Shown one piece after another: positions 7,382 to 14,622 of a DNA stretch of 14,622 nt. The notes under the pieces are model-generated. The model had not been told where the DNA came from. It worked only from the letters and a program-made list of their open reading frames with translations, and made no database searches. The stretch is from an uncultured Lachnospiraceae bacterium. GTDB taxonomy: Bacteria; Bacillota; Clostridia; Lachnospirales; Lachnospiraceae. The DNA is taken from NCBI GenBank assembly GCA_910578115.1, contig CAJTPO010000069.1, positions 1 to 14,622 on the forward strand, in the 5' to 3' direction. Within the stretch, counting starts at the first letter, position 1. Each line of letters begins with the position of its first letter. A program made the translations under genes and the position numbers.

Positions 7382-9345
7382 CAGATACGAGAAGATCGCC
7401 ATATGCAAAAGTATCGCCGGTGGAATGGAATGCGGTGAAGTGGACAGGAGGACTGTGGAAAGAACGGACACAAACCTGCATCGCGTGTACGATACCACAA
7501 CTGCAGTCTATGTTTGAGAACAAGAATATTAGTCATGTACTGGAGAATTTTCGTATCTGTGCGGGAGAGGCTGAAGGAGAGTTTGACGGCACAGTATTTG
7601 GAGACGGGGATTTCTATAAATGGATGGAAGCGGCTGTTTATGCAGCGGCACTCTCTGACGATCAGGCGCTTTTAGCGCAGCTGGATGACTATGTAGAGTT
7701 GATTGGAAAGGCTCAGCAGGAGGACGGTTACCTCTCGACGAAACAGATTATTGGTGAGAAAAAAGGGAACGGTGTATCCCGCATGGGAGATATTAATGAC
7801 TTTGAAGTATATAATTTCGGGCATTTGTTTACTTCCGCATGCCTGTATAAGCGGGTGACGGGCAAGGATGATTTCCTGAGGATTGCTGAACGGACGGCGG
7901 ACTATATGGAGCAGTTGTATCAGGAGGCGGAGCGTTCAGGTCAGGTGCAGACGGCAGTATGTCCGTCTCATTATATGGGATTGATCGAAATGTACAGAAC
8001 GACCGGTAAGCACAGATATCTGGAGCTGGCCAGTCAGGCGGTAGCGCTGCGGGATAGTGTGAAGGACGGGCTGGATGATAACCAGGATCGGATTCCTGTG
8101 AAGCAGCATGAGAAAATTGTGGGACACGCGGTACGGGCCAATTACTTATATGCCGGAATAGCAGATCTGTGTGCGGAAAGAGAAGAAACGGAATACCGTG
8201 TGGTTCTTGCCAAAGTGTGGCGCAATCTGGTGGACAAGAAATTGTATCTCACAGGCGGATGCGGTGCACTCTACAACGGTGCGTCTCCCTATGGTAATTT
8301 CTTTACGGATCAGAAGATTCATCAGGCTTATGGATACGAATATCAACTGCCCAATATTACGGCCTACAATGAGACCTGTGCTTCTCTGGGCGGGGTCTTT
8401 TGGGCGTATCGGATGTTTTTACTGAATCCAAAGGCAGAGTATTTTGATATTATAGAGCGTATGATGCTGAATACAAATCTGGCGGCAGTAAGTCTGGATG
8501 GAAAACGGTTTTTCTATGAAAATATGCTCAGAAGAGTTAAGAAGCTGGATTATGAACTGATCTGGCCCATGACGCGTTCAGAGTATATTCTGAGCTATTG
8601 CTGTCCGCCGAATCTGGCCCGTACCATTGTGCAGTCCTCTGAATATGTATATACGGTATCTGATCATGAGGTGTGGACTGGTCTGTATGGTTGCTGTGAG
8701 GGAAGGTTTTCTTTGCAGAACGGAGCAGTATTTACGCTCAAACAGGATACGGAATATCCTTTCGATGGAAGAATACGATTTACCTGTGAGAACGTGGAAC
8801 GAAATCTTCCCGTTGTGCTGCAGCTTCGGATTCCGGGATGGGCACGCAAAGGATATATTAGGATAAATGGAGTAACAGAAGAATTGCGGCCGGAAATGGC
8901 CGGCACTTATCAGGCAGTGGAAGTCATGAATCCGGTATCCGACGAGGTGGAATTGTACCTGAATATGGAGGTACGCCATACGGTAGCCCATACGATGGTG
9001 GAAGAGAATACGAATCAGGCGGCATTGGAGCGGGGGCCTCTTGTATACTGCTGTGAGACTCCGGATACAGCGTCAGAGACGCTGGATGATCTGCTGCTTG
9101 ACTTGTCGGCGGAATTTACGGAAGAGGAGATAGAGATTGCGGGGAGAAAAGTACGAGCATTGTCGGCGGAAGAATATTGTTTCATCCGAAGTGACTATGA
9201 CAGAAATGCTCTGTATCAGACAATAAGATCCGTAAAAATGCGCAGGGAGCGGGTACGGTTTATACCTTATTATGCGTGGGATAACAGAGAGTACGGAGAA
9301 ATGAGGATCTGGTTCCCGATTGCCTGTCATGCAAGGAAGGAGTGA
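7375..9345 (+). CDS. GH127-type beta-L-arabinofuranosidase (DUF1680 family)
   Basis: A 656-residue cytoplasmic glycosidase of the DUF1680/GH127 clan, expected to remove beta-L-arabinofuranose or a related sugar by a retaining mechanism with a zinc-bound cysteine nucleophile. The (alpha/alpha)6 barrel motifs are clear: VFGDGDFYKWMEA around W83, GHAVRANYLYAG with H251, and NETCASLGG. The zinc site known from Bifidobacterium HypBA1 (Glu338, Cys340, Cys417, Cys418) is matched by E333, C335, C409 and C410 (YCCPPN). The second cysteine block supplies the presumed nucleophile C409. The residue 16 before the zinc glutamate, where HypBA1 has its acid/base Glu322, is Q317 here, so the acid/base may differ and substrate specificity is uncertain. 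A beta-sandwich C-terminal part follows from about 430. There is no signal peptide. The start overlaps the racemase stop by 7 bases and GAGGAGAAAGGA precedes the ATG. Confidence 0.9.
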   Translation: MLTDTRRSPYAKVSPVEWNAVKWTGGLWKERTQTCIACTIPQLQSMFENKNISHVLENFRICAGEAEGEFDGTVFGDGDFYKWMEAAVYAAALSDDQALLAQLDDYVELIGKAQQEDGYLSTKQIIGEKKGNGVSRMGDINDFEVYNFGHLFTSACLYKRVTGKDDFLRIAERTADYMEQLYQEAERSGQVQTAVCPSHYMGLIEMYRTTGKHRYLELASQAVALRDSVKDGLDDNQDRIPVKQHEKIVGHAVRANYLYAGIADLCAEREETEYRVVLAKVWRNLVDKKLYLTGGCGALYNGASPYGNFFTDQKIHQAYGYEYQLPNITAYNETCASLGGVFWAYRMFLLNPKAEYFDIIERMMLNTNLAAVSLDGKRFFYENMLRRVKKLDYELIWPMTRSEYILSYCCPPNLARTIVQSSEYVYTVSDHEVWTGLYGCCEGRFSLQNGAVFTLKQDTEYPFDGRIRFTCENVERNLPVVLQLRIPGWARKGYIRINGVTEELRPEMAGTYQAVEVMNPVSDEVELYLNMEVRHTVAHTMVEENTNQAALERGPLVYCCETPDTASETLDDLLLDLSAEFTEEEIEIAGRKVRALSAEEYCFIRSDYDRNALYQTIRSVKMRRERVRFIPYYAWDNREYGEMRIWFPIACHARKE

Positions 9346-9401
9346 TGGCGGAAAAGAGATATGACGGACAGGCAGGCGCTTTGGAAAGGAGAGGAAAGTG
9401 A
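9345..9401 (+). other. Eighteen-codon mini-ORF bridging the GH127 gene and the kinase gene
   Basis: ATG at 9345 overlaps the GH127 stop as TGATG and has a strong upstream site (AAGGAAGGAG at 9333-9342). It encodes MAEKRYDGQAGALERRGK and stops at 9399-9401, overlapping the kinase GTG as GTGA. The kinase's own AAAGGAGAGG lies inside it. It therefore links translation of the two genes without a gap. The peptide resembles nothing known to me; a coupling role is likelier than a functional protein. Confidence 0.4.
9385..9394 (+). promoter_or_regulatory. Ribosome binding site supporting a GTG start of the kinase
   Basis: AAAGGAGAGG lies immediately upstream of the GTG at 9398, with 6 bases between its AGGAG core and the start codon. 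No ATG in this frame lies closer to the conserved LDDDPTG motif with an equally good site, so the GTG is the preferred start. Confidence 0.7.
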
Positions 9402-10831
9402 CGAAGGTAAGCAGACAGCCGGCGGCGGTATTGGACAGTTTTGCGCCTATGGATGAGGAGCGGGCGGACCGTCTGCTGGCAGAGAGCCGGGAAGTGTTCC
9501 CCTGGAAAATCGTAGTTCTGGATGATGATCCTACCGGGGTACAGACGGTGCATGGCGTATCGGTTTATACCGATTGGGAAGAGGATACTGTTAAGGCGGG
9601 TTTTCTGGAAGAAAATCCCATGTTTTTTATTTTGACGAATTCCAGAAGTTTTTCCAGGAAGACTACGGAGGAAGTACATGAACTGATCGCGGCGAGAGTG
9701 GAAAAGGCGGGCAGAGAGACTGGCAGGCAATACATCCTGATCTCCAGAGGAGATTCTATTTTGCGCGGACATTATCCGCAGGAGACGGAAACACTGAAAA
9801 GAGGTCTGGAAAAAGCAGGACAGTTGACTTTTGATGGTGAGATCTTTTGTCCCTTTTTTCCGGAAGGAGGAAGATATACGGTTGGAAATATTCACTATGT
9901 TAAGGAGGGGGATGTGCTAACACCGGCAGGATTAACGGAGTTTGCGCAGGATAAGACATTTGGTTTTCAGTCTTCGGCTTTGCCGGATTATATAGAAGAG
10001 AAGACGGCGGGAAGGTACCGGGCAGAAGAGTGCATTTGCATTACTCTTGAGGATTTGAGAGGTTTCCGGATTGAAAAGATCGAAGAGCAGATACAGGCGG
10101 CGGAGAACTTTCAGAAGATTGTGGTGAATGCTGTATGCTACGGTGACTTGAAGGTATTTTGTGTGGCATTTCTGAGGGCAGTCAGACGGGGCAAACGGTT
10201 TCTGGTGCGGAGCGCGGCCGCATTCCCCAAAGTACTGGCAGGTGTGGAAGAACGGCCTCTGCTGACCCGGGCAGATTTGGTTCGGGAAGAAGAAGGAAAC
10301 GGCGGAATTGTTTTGGTCGGTTCTCATGTAAAGAGGACGACCCGGCAGTTGGAATGTCTGAGACATTCTGCCAGGAAACCTGTCTTTATGGAATTTGATG
10401 TAAATACATGGTTTCGGAAGGGAGGACTACTGCAGGAACAGCAGATTATCGTACAGCGGACGGAAGAGTTGATCAGTTCCGGAAGCACAGTCGTGATATA
10501 TACCAGCCGGAAACTTCTTGTTCCGGATACGCAGGACAGGGATGAAATATTACGGGCATCGGTGGAAATTTCGGATGCGATAACAGGGATTATCGGAAAG
10601 CTTACGGTAAGACCACGTTTTATCATTGCCAAGGGAGGGATCACCTCCAGTGATGTAGGGACGAAAGCGCTTCGGGTACGAAGAGCGGATGTGATAGGGC
10701 AGGTAAAAAAGGGAATTCCAGTATGGATGACAGGAAAGGAAAGCAGGTTTCCTGGAATGCCGTATATCATTTTTCCGGGAAACGTGGGAGAGGAATCGGA
10801 TCTGAGGGATATCGTTGAACAATTAATGTAG
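9398..10831 (+). CDS. Four-carbon acid sugar kinase family protein (DUF1537)
   Basis: An ATP-dependent kinase related to the D-threonate/D-erythronate kinases DtnK and OtnK, which phosphorylate four-carbon sugar acids. The 477 residues show both domains. The N-terminal substrate domain has VLDDDPTGVQT (D42-G47), the GDSILRGHYP motif (GDSTLRGH in most members) and PFFPEGGRYTVGNIHYVKEG. The C-terminal nucleotide-binding domain has IVLVGSHVKRTTRQ and AKGGITSSD, ending with MPYIIFPGNVGEE. No gap or missing motif is visible. The GTG start is supported by AAAGGAGAGG at 9385-9394, 6 bases from the GTG when counted from its AGGAG core. The 52-base gap after the GH127 gene is filled by a mini-ORF that overlaps both neighbours. 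In known pathways this kinase works with a dehydrogenase, isomerase and aldolase, none of which is here. The neighbour is instead a BKACE enzyme, so its substrate is unknown. Confidence 0.9.
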   Translation: MTKVSRQPAAVLDSFAPMDEERADRLLAESREVFPWKIVVLDDDPTGVQTVHGVSVYTDWEEDTVKAGFLEENPMFFILTNSRSFSRKTTEEVHELIAARVEKAGRETGRQYILISRGDSILRGHYPQETETLKRGLEKAGQLTFDGEIFCPFFPEGGRYTVGNIHYVKEGDVLTPAGLTEFAQDKTFGFQSSALPDYIEEKTAGRYRAEECICITLEDLRGFRIEKIEEQIQAAENFQKIVVNAVCYGDLKVFCVAFLRAVRRGKRFLVRSAAAFPKVLAGVEERPLLTRADLVREEEGNGGIVLVGSHVKRTTRQLECLRHSARKPVFMEFDVNTWFRKGGLLQEQQIIVQRTEELISSGSTVVIYTSRKLLVPDTQDRDEILRASVEISDAITGIIGKLTVRPRFIIAKGGITSSDVGTKALRVRRADVIGQVKKGIPVWMTGKESRFPGMPYIIFPGNVGEESDLRDIVEQLM

Positions 10832-10879
10832 GAAGAAGAATAGATAGGCGTGGGAAGCATCGCAGAAACGGAGTGAACG

Positions 10880-11680
10880 ATGAGAAAAGTGATCATTTCT
10901 TTGGCACCGGTGAAGTCAGGAACACCGGTGCATGCGGCGGCGTTGGCAGAGGATGTATGCAAAAGCGTACAGGCAGGGGCGGGTATGTGCCATCTGCATT
11001 GCAGGAGGCCCGATGGAGGTCTGACGGCAGACATTACCTATATGGCCGAATGTTTCGACAAGATTCTGCAAAAGACGGATGTGGTGGCACAGGTATCTAC
11101 CGGCGGGGTGTCGGAACTTACGATTGAAGAACGATGTCGCCCGTTGGAGTATGGAAAGGCAGAGAGCGCTTCTTTGAACGGTGGCAGTACGAATCTGGGA
11201 GAGGCGCTCTATGTCAATACATTTGAAGATATCCGGTATTGTGCCCGGGCTGCGTTCGAGAAGAGGATTCTGCCGGAAATAGAGGTGTTTGATATTGGCA
11301 TGCTGCATAATGTGGAATACGTGGCGGGTGAACAGTCTTTTGCAGAACCAAGATTGTTTAACCTGGTATTTGGACACAGGGGTGGTATGCAGCCGACGAT
11401 TGAAGCATTAACGGCATTCCGCTCCTTTGTACCGGGAGATGCGCTATGGGGTGTTACACATTTTGGCAGAGACAATTGGACCTTTCTGGCGGCGGCGATT
11501 GCCATGGGAGCAGCCGTGGTGCGCGTAGGATTCGAGGACAGCGCATATCTGCACGATGGCGGAGAGGCACAGTATAATTATCAGATTGTTGAAAAGACGG
11601 CGGCATTGGTGCGGGCGATGGGGCTTGAGACGGCAACACCGTTTGAGACAAGAGAGATTCTTAATTTGAAAGGATGGTGA
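10880..11680 (+). CDS. Beta-keto acid cleavage enzyme (BKACE, DUF849; Kce-like)
   Basis: A zinc-dependent TIM-barrel enzyme of the family of 3-keto-5-aminohexanoate cleavage enzyme Kce. These condense a beta-keto acid with acetyl-CoA to give acetoacetate plus a new CoA ester. The 266 residues keep the catalytic set: zinc ligands H38 and H40 (CHLHCR) and E219 (RVGFED), with E135, R215 and D220 matching Glu143, Arg226 and Asp231 of Kce in relative spacing. SLNGGSTNLGEALYVNT is the typical mid-barrel signature. It is slightly shorter than Kce. ATG at 10880 is preceded by GGAG, 48 bases after the kinase, and its stop region overlaps the next gene. BKACE specificity is very broad, and lysine fermentation genes are absent here, so a lysine-pathway role is unlikely. 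A sugar-derived beta-keto acid, perhaps linked to the kinase next door, is the inferred substrate. Confidence 0.9.
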   Translation: MRKVIISLAPVKSGTPVHAAALAEDVCKSVQAGAGMCHLHCRRPDGGLTADITYMAECFDKILQKTDVVAQVSTGGVSELTIEERCRPLEYGKAESASLNGGSTNLGEALYVNTFEDIRYCARAAFEKRILPEIEVFDIGMLHNVEYVAGEQSFAEPRLFNLVFGHRGGMQPTIEALTAFRSFVPGDALWGVTHFGRDNWTFLAAAIAMGAAVVRVGFEDSAYLHDGGEAQYNYQIVEKTAALVRAMGLETATPFETREILNLKGW

Positions 11681-11685
11681 GCACA

Positions 11686-14352
11686 ATGCTTGCAATAAAA
11701 CGAATTCACATGGACTACGAGACAGATCCGGTGGGTGTGGAGGGCATGCCCCAGTTTGGATGGGAGATCGTATGCGACAGAAGAAATATGATACAGCAGG
11801 CGTATCATATGCAGATTGCGGAGGACAAGGAATTTACGTCCTTAGTATATGACAGCGGTATGGTCAGGAGCAGGGAATCTGCTCAGGTCATGGTGAAAGA
11901 CGTGGAACTTACCTCGATGACGGCTTATTATGTACGGGTGAGGGTCTTTGATGATGAAGAAGAATCTGCATGGAGTGCGCCGGCGGTTTTTGTAACTGCC
12001 CTGCTGCGGAAAGAGGAATGGAAAGCATCCTTTGTATCAGCAGAGAAGGATGATTCTTACCGGGAAGAATCGAGAGGAACCTATGTCCGAGGCGGTTTTC
12101 GTGTCCGTGGAAAGATAAGGGCAGCCTATGCCTGTACGACAGCGCTGGGTCTTTACTATTTTTATTTAAATGGAAGAAAAGTCGGTAAAGACGAGATGAC
12201 ACCGGGATGGACTTCTTATAAGAAGCACCTGTGCTATCAGACTTATGATGTGACGGAATATCTTAAGGAAGGTTATAATGCGGCAGGAGCCATGTTGGGC
12301 GCCGGCTGGTACAGGGGAGCCATGGGACTGACTAAGGCACGCAATAATTATGGGGACCGGACCGCATTTGCCATGCAGTTGATGATTCGATATGAGGATG
12401 GCAGACAGGAGACCATATGTACGGATGATTCCTGGAAAGGAAGCGATGCGCCGATCGTTTCTGCCGATATTTATGATGGTGAGATTTATGATGCAGCACT
12501 GGAGATTCCGGGCTGGGTCGAGGAGGAAGAGCCTGGGGGAAGCTGGCATGAGGTGGTTCCCGTGCAGGTGGATACCTCGATTCTGTATGCTCAGGCCGGG
12601 GCAAAAGTACAGGTTATCGATGAATTAGAGGCAGTTAGGGTATTCCAAACGCCGAAAGGGGAGATGGTGGTTGATTTTGGTCAGAATATGGCCGGCCGTA
12701 TACGTATCACGGTAAGCGGAAAAAGGAAAGATGTGGTGGAACTCCGCTGCTTTGAAATGCTGGATGTCGAGGGAAACGTGTATCTGGATAATCTGAGAGG
12801 TGCCGGTGCGTCTTTGAAATATGTGTTTGGGTCAGACGGAACGGTTACGTATCATCCTCATTTTACTTATATGGGATTCCGTTATGCGGTGATACTTTCC
12901 TGGCCAGGAATTCCCAGGAAAGAGAACTTTATGGTGCAAACGCTTCATTCGCATATGGCACAGACCGGCCGGATCAACTGTTCTGAACCATTATTGAATC
13001 AACTTCATCATAACTATCTGTGGAGCCTTAAAAGTAATTTTCTGGATGTACCCACAGACTGCCCGCAGCGCGATGAGCGCCTGGGCTGGACAGGAGATGC
13101 GCAGATCTTCTGTCGTACGGCGTGCTATCTGATGAATGCCTATACTTTCTATAGAAAATGGCTTGTGGATGTGGCAGCAGACCAGACGCCGGAAGGAGGT
13201 GTGCCTCATGTGGTGCCGAATATTGAGGAAGGACGTACGGCCGACAACTGGCTTCTCAGTCAGGGAGAACATTCTGCTGCGGCATGGGCCGATGTGGCGG
13301 TCATTAATCCGTGGACTTTGTACCTGATGTATGGGGATCGGGAAATACTGAACAGACAGTATAGCAGTATGAAGGGGTGGATTGATTTCATGCGCGCTCA
13401 TTCCGAAGATCATATTTGGCATTATAAGCTGCAGTTTGGAGACTGGGTGGCATTGGATGCGGAGGAAGGCAGTTACTTTGGTGCGACACCGGATAGTCTT
13501 GTCTGTACGGCTTATTATGCATATTCTTCCGGGTTGTTTGCAAAAACGGCAAAGATATTGGAGAAAAAAGAAGCGGAAGAATACAGACAGCTGCATGAAG
13601 AAATAGTCAGCAGGTTTCAGGAGACTTTTTTTGACCAGGAAGGACGGATGACCGTACAGACGCAGACCGCGCATATACTGGCATTATATTTTGGATTGAC
13701 GAAGAAAGCTTATGTGAGCAGGACGTTGGAGGGGTTGAAAAATTTGTTGGAACGGGAAAATGGGCATTTGGTGACAGGCTTTATCGGAACGCCTTATTTC
13801 TGTCATGCGCTCAGCCGGTATGGTGCAGTGAAGGAGGCCTATGAATTGCTTTTACAAGAGGATTTTCCTTCTTGGCTGTATCAGGTAAAGATGGGAGCGA
13901 CTACAATCTGGGAGCACTGGGACGGGATCAAGCCGGATGGCTCGATGTGGAGTGCAGACATGAATTCCTTTAATCACTATGCTTATGGTGCTATTGGTGA
14001 GTGGATGTACCGGGTTATGGCTGGACTGGAAGCGGATGAGGAGTATCCAGGTTTTAAGCGGGCGGTGATTTATCCGAGGATAGGCGGCGGGCTTGCCTGG
14101 GTGGAAAGTGAGTATGATTCTGTCTATGGAAAGGTTGGCGTACGATGGGAAGCGGAAGAAGGTAAAGTGACGATGGTGGTGGATATTCCACCGAATACGT
14201 CGGCGCTTGTACGGTTAGACAAAGCAGAACAGATTCTGGAAGCAGACGGATTGAGCTTCTATTCGCAGGAAGATTATATAGAAACGGAGGCGGGTTCCGG
14301 CAGCTATAAGATTTGTTTCCTGAGAAAACAGGATGGTCTTATGGGGAGCTGA
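11686..14352 (+). CDS. Alpha-L-rhamnosidase, GH78 family (second copy)
   Basis: A cytoplasmic inverting rhamnosidase of 888 residues without signal peptide. It has the full GH78 layout: an N-terminal Ig-like domain (IHMDYETDPVGVEGMPQFGWEI), a jelly-roll region (LGLYYFYLNGRKVGKDEMTPGW), an (alpha/alpha)6 barrel from about 420, and a C-terminal beta-domain (VDIPPNTSALVRL). The classical motif TDCPQRDERLGWTGDAQ gives D458, general acid E464 and D471. E743 in TTIWEHWDG is the probable base. These match D630, E636 and E895 of Streptomyces Rha78A. It differs clearly from the copy at 73-2691 in the acid motif and overall sequence, so the two probably act on different linkages or aglycones. An in-frame ATG at 11674 overlaps the BKACE stop, but its purine site directly abuts it. 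The ATG at 11686 has GGTGAG at workable spacing and is preferred. It is the last gene of the operon. Confidence 0.93.
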   Translation: MLAIKRIHMDYETDPVGVEGMPQFGWEIVCDRRNMIQQAYHMQIAEDKEFTSLVYDSGMVRSRESAQVMVKDVELTSMTAYYVRVRVFDDEEESAWSAPAVFVTALLRKEEWKASFVSAEKDDSYREESRGTYVRGGFRVRGKIRAAYACTTALGLYYFYLNGRKVGKDEMTPGWTSYKKHLCYQTYDVTEYLKEGYNAAGAMLGAGWYRGAMGLTKARNNYGDRTAFAMQLMIRYEDGRQETICTDDSWKGSDAPIVSADIYDGEIYDAALEIPGWVEEEEPGGSWHEVVPVQVDTSILYAQAGAKVQVIDELEAVRVFQTPKGEMVVDFGQNMAGRIRITVSGKRKDVVELRCFEMLDVEGNVYLDNLRGAGASLKYVFGSDGTVTYHPHFTYMGFRYAVILSWPGIPRKENFMVQTLHSHMAQTGRINCSEPLLNQLHHNYLWSLKSNFLDVPTDCPQRDERLGWTGDAQIFCRTACYLMNAYTFYRKWLVDVAADQTPEGGVPHVVPNIEEGRTADNWLLSQGEHSAAAWADVAVINPWTLYLMYGDREILNRQYSSMKGWIDFMRAHSEDHIWHYKLQFGDWVALDAEEGSYFGATPDSLVCTAYYAYSSGLFAKTAKILEKKEAEEYRQLHEEIVSRFQETFFDQEGRMTVQTQTAHILALYFGLTKKAYVSRTLEGLKNLLERENGHLVTGFIGTPYFCHALSRYGAVKEAYELLLQEDFPSWLYQVKMGATTIWEHWDGIKPDGSMWSADMNSFNHYAYGAIGEWMYRVMAGLEADEEYPGFKRAVIYPRIGGGLAWVESEYDSVYGKVGVRWEAEEGKVTMVVDIPPNTSALVRLDKAEQILEADGLSFYSQEDYIETEAGSGSYKICFLRKQDGLMGS

Positions 14353-14380
14353 CAGGGTGCTTTATGCATCCTGTTTCCTT
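14352..14380 (+). terminator. Terminator-like hairpin closing the operon
   Basis: Bases 14352-14360 pair with 14366-14374 in a 9-bp stem with one G-U pair and a 5-base loop, TTTAT. TTCCTTT follows. The stem starts on the last base of the rhamnosidase stop codon. The T tract is interrupted, so termination may be incomplete. Confidence 0.6.
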
Positions 14381-14490
14381 TGGAAAGAAAATATTATTAC
14401 GCATGGAGGCAGTATTGGAAGAATACCGGATCTGAAGAGAAGCTGCCTGCACTGCGATACATCTATTCGTGTTTAATTAACAGCATATAA

Positions 14491-14529
14491 TATTTAATGA
14501 AAAACATTAAATAATTAATGATAAACATT
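14491..14529. promoter_or_regulatory. Two tandem dyads, candidate operators of the next gene
   Basis: The first is a perfect 9-bp dyad, TATTTAATG at 14491-14499 and CATTAAATA at 14505-14513. The second repeats its core, AATG at 14517-14520 and CATT at 14526-14529, again with a 5-base spacer that differs at one position (AAAAA and ATAAA). The two centres (14502 and 14523) are 21 bp apart, two helical turns, so both would face the same side of the DNA. They cover the -35 region of the promoter that follows, a typical repressor arrangement. Confidence 0.5.
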
Positions 14530-14537
14530 TTTGCGTG

Positions 14538-14546
14538 TGTTATAAT
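14538..14546 (+). promoter_or_regulatory. Extended -10 promoter for a gene beyond the window
   Basis: TGT followed by TATAAT (14541-14546) forms an extended -10 element. No good -35 box is visible at the right distance, as is common for extended -10 promoters, and that region is taken up by the tandem dyads. Transcription would run rightward out of the window. Confidence 0.55.
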
Positions 14547-14622
14547 CAAATAAAAAGAAATGACAGAAGGTCAATTGTAAAACGAGGTGCAGCTTTATAA
14601 ATCGAAATGCATGTTTGTAAAA

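Larger units (their letters stand above)
14381..14622. other. Intergenic region after the operon; no complete gene
   Basis: Bases 14381-14490 show no gene or clear structure and become AT-rich toward 14460. The tandem dyads and promoter follow. After the promoter, a frame beginning at GTG 14587 or ATG 14611 stays open to the window edge, but too little is present to call a gene. Confidence 0.6.

Noticed and set aside
9260..9895. Antisense frame of 211 codons spanning the GH127/kinase junction
   Set aside because: It is opposite the end of GH127 and the conserved kinase N-terminus, has no recognisable motif and no convincing ribosome binding site.
10324..11034. Antisense frame of 236 codons across the kinase/BKACE junction
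   Set aside because: Both + strand genes it covers have conserved catalytic motifs. The antisense translation is Ser/Thr/Pro-rich without domain features.
10880..11680. Lysine-fermentation role (true Kce) for the BKACE gene
   Set aside because: No other lysine-fermentation genes are present. The family has many activities and the context is sugar-related.
14587..14622. Open frame at the right edge (GTG 14587 or ATG 14611) as the start of the next gene
   Set aside because: Only 12 codons are visible and the start and ribosome binding site are ambiguous.

Overview
The window looks like a chromosomal polysaccharide-utilisation locus from a low-to-mid GC Firmicute, most likely a gut Lachnospiraceae/Clostridiales member. 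This is inferred from strong GGAGG-type ribosome binding sites, frequent AGA/AGG/ATA codons, a bacterial-lipoprotein sugar-binding protein, and a CUT1 transporter encoded without its own ATPase. All recognised genes lie on the + strand and cover about 95% of the window. No RNA gene, insertion sequence, CRISPR array or transcription regulator was seen.

Layout: bases 1-66 may be the tail of an upstream gene. A first GH78 alpha-L-rhamnosidase (73-2691) follows and ends in a strong rho-independent terminator (about 2716-2763). A non-coding stretch (2764-2958) holds a dyad that could be an operator, a promoter with a perfect TATAAT, and about 100 bases of leader. A long probable operon then runs from 2959 to 14352: two CUT1 permeases, a lipoprotein sugar-binding protein, an intercistronic hairpin, an Asp/Glu-racemase-family protein, a GH127 beta-L-arabinofuranosidase-type enzyme, a DUF1537 four-carbon acid sugar kinase, a BKACE (DUF849) enzyme, and a second, different GH78 alpha-L-rhamnosidase. 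A weak terminator-like hairpin closes it. The last 270 bases carry a new promoter with two tandem dyads spaced 21 bp, presumably driving a gene outside the window.

How the genes fit together (inference): the transporter resembles the YtcQ/YteP/YtcP-LplABC type that imports larger oligosaccharides. The three glycosidases have no signal peptides, so rhamnose- and arabinofuranose-decorated oligosaccharides (pectic rhamnogalacturonan fragments or plant rhamnosides are the obvious candidates) would be imported and trimmed in the cytoplasm. Transport energy would come from a shared MsmX-like ATPase encoded elsewhere.

The unusual part is the middle of the operon. A dual-cysteine racemase-family protein, a sugar-acid kinase and a beta-keto-acid cleavage enzyme sit between the glycosidases, with short gaps or overlaps. 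None of the standard rhamnose or arabinose catabolic enzymes (isomerase, kulokinase, aldolase) is present. This suggests that the imported molecule carries, or is converted to, an acid that is processed by a route I cannot match to a described pathway. That triad is the best candidate for something undescribed here.
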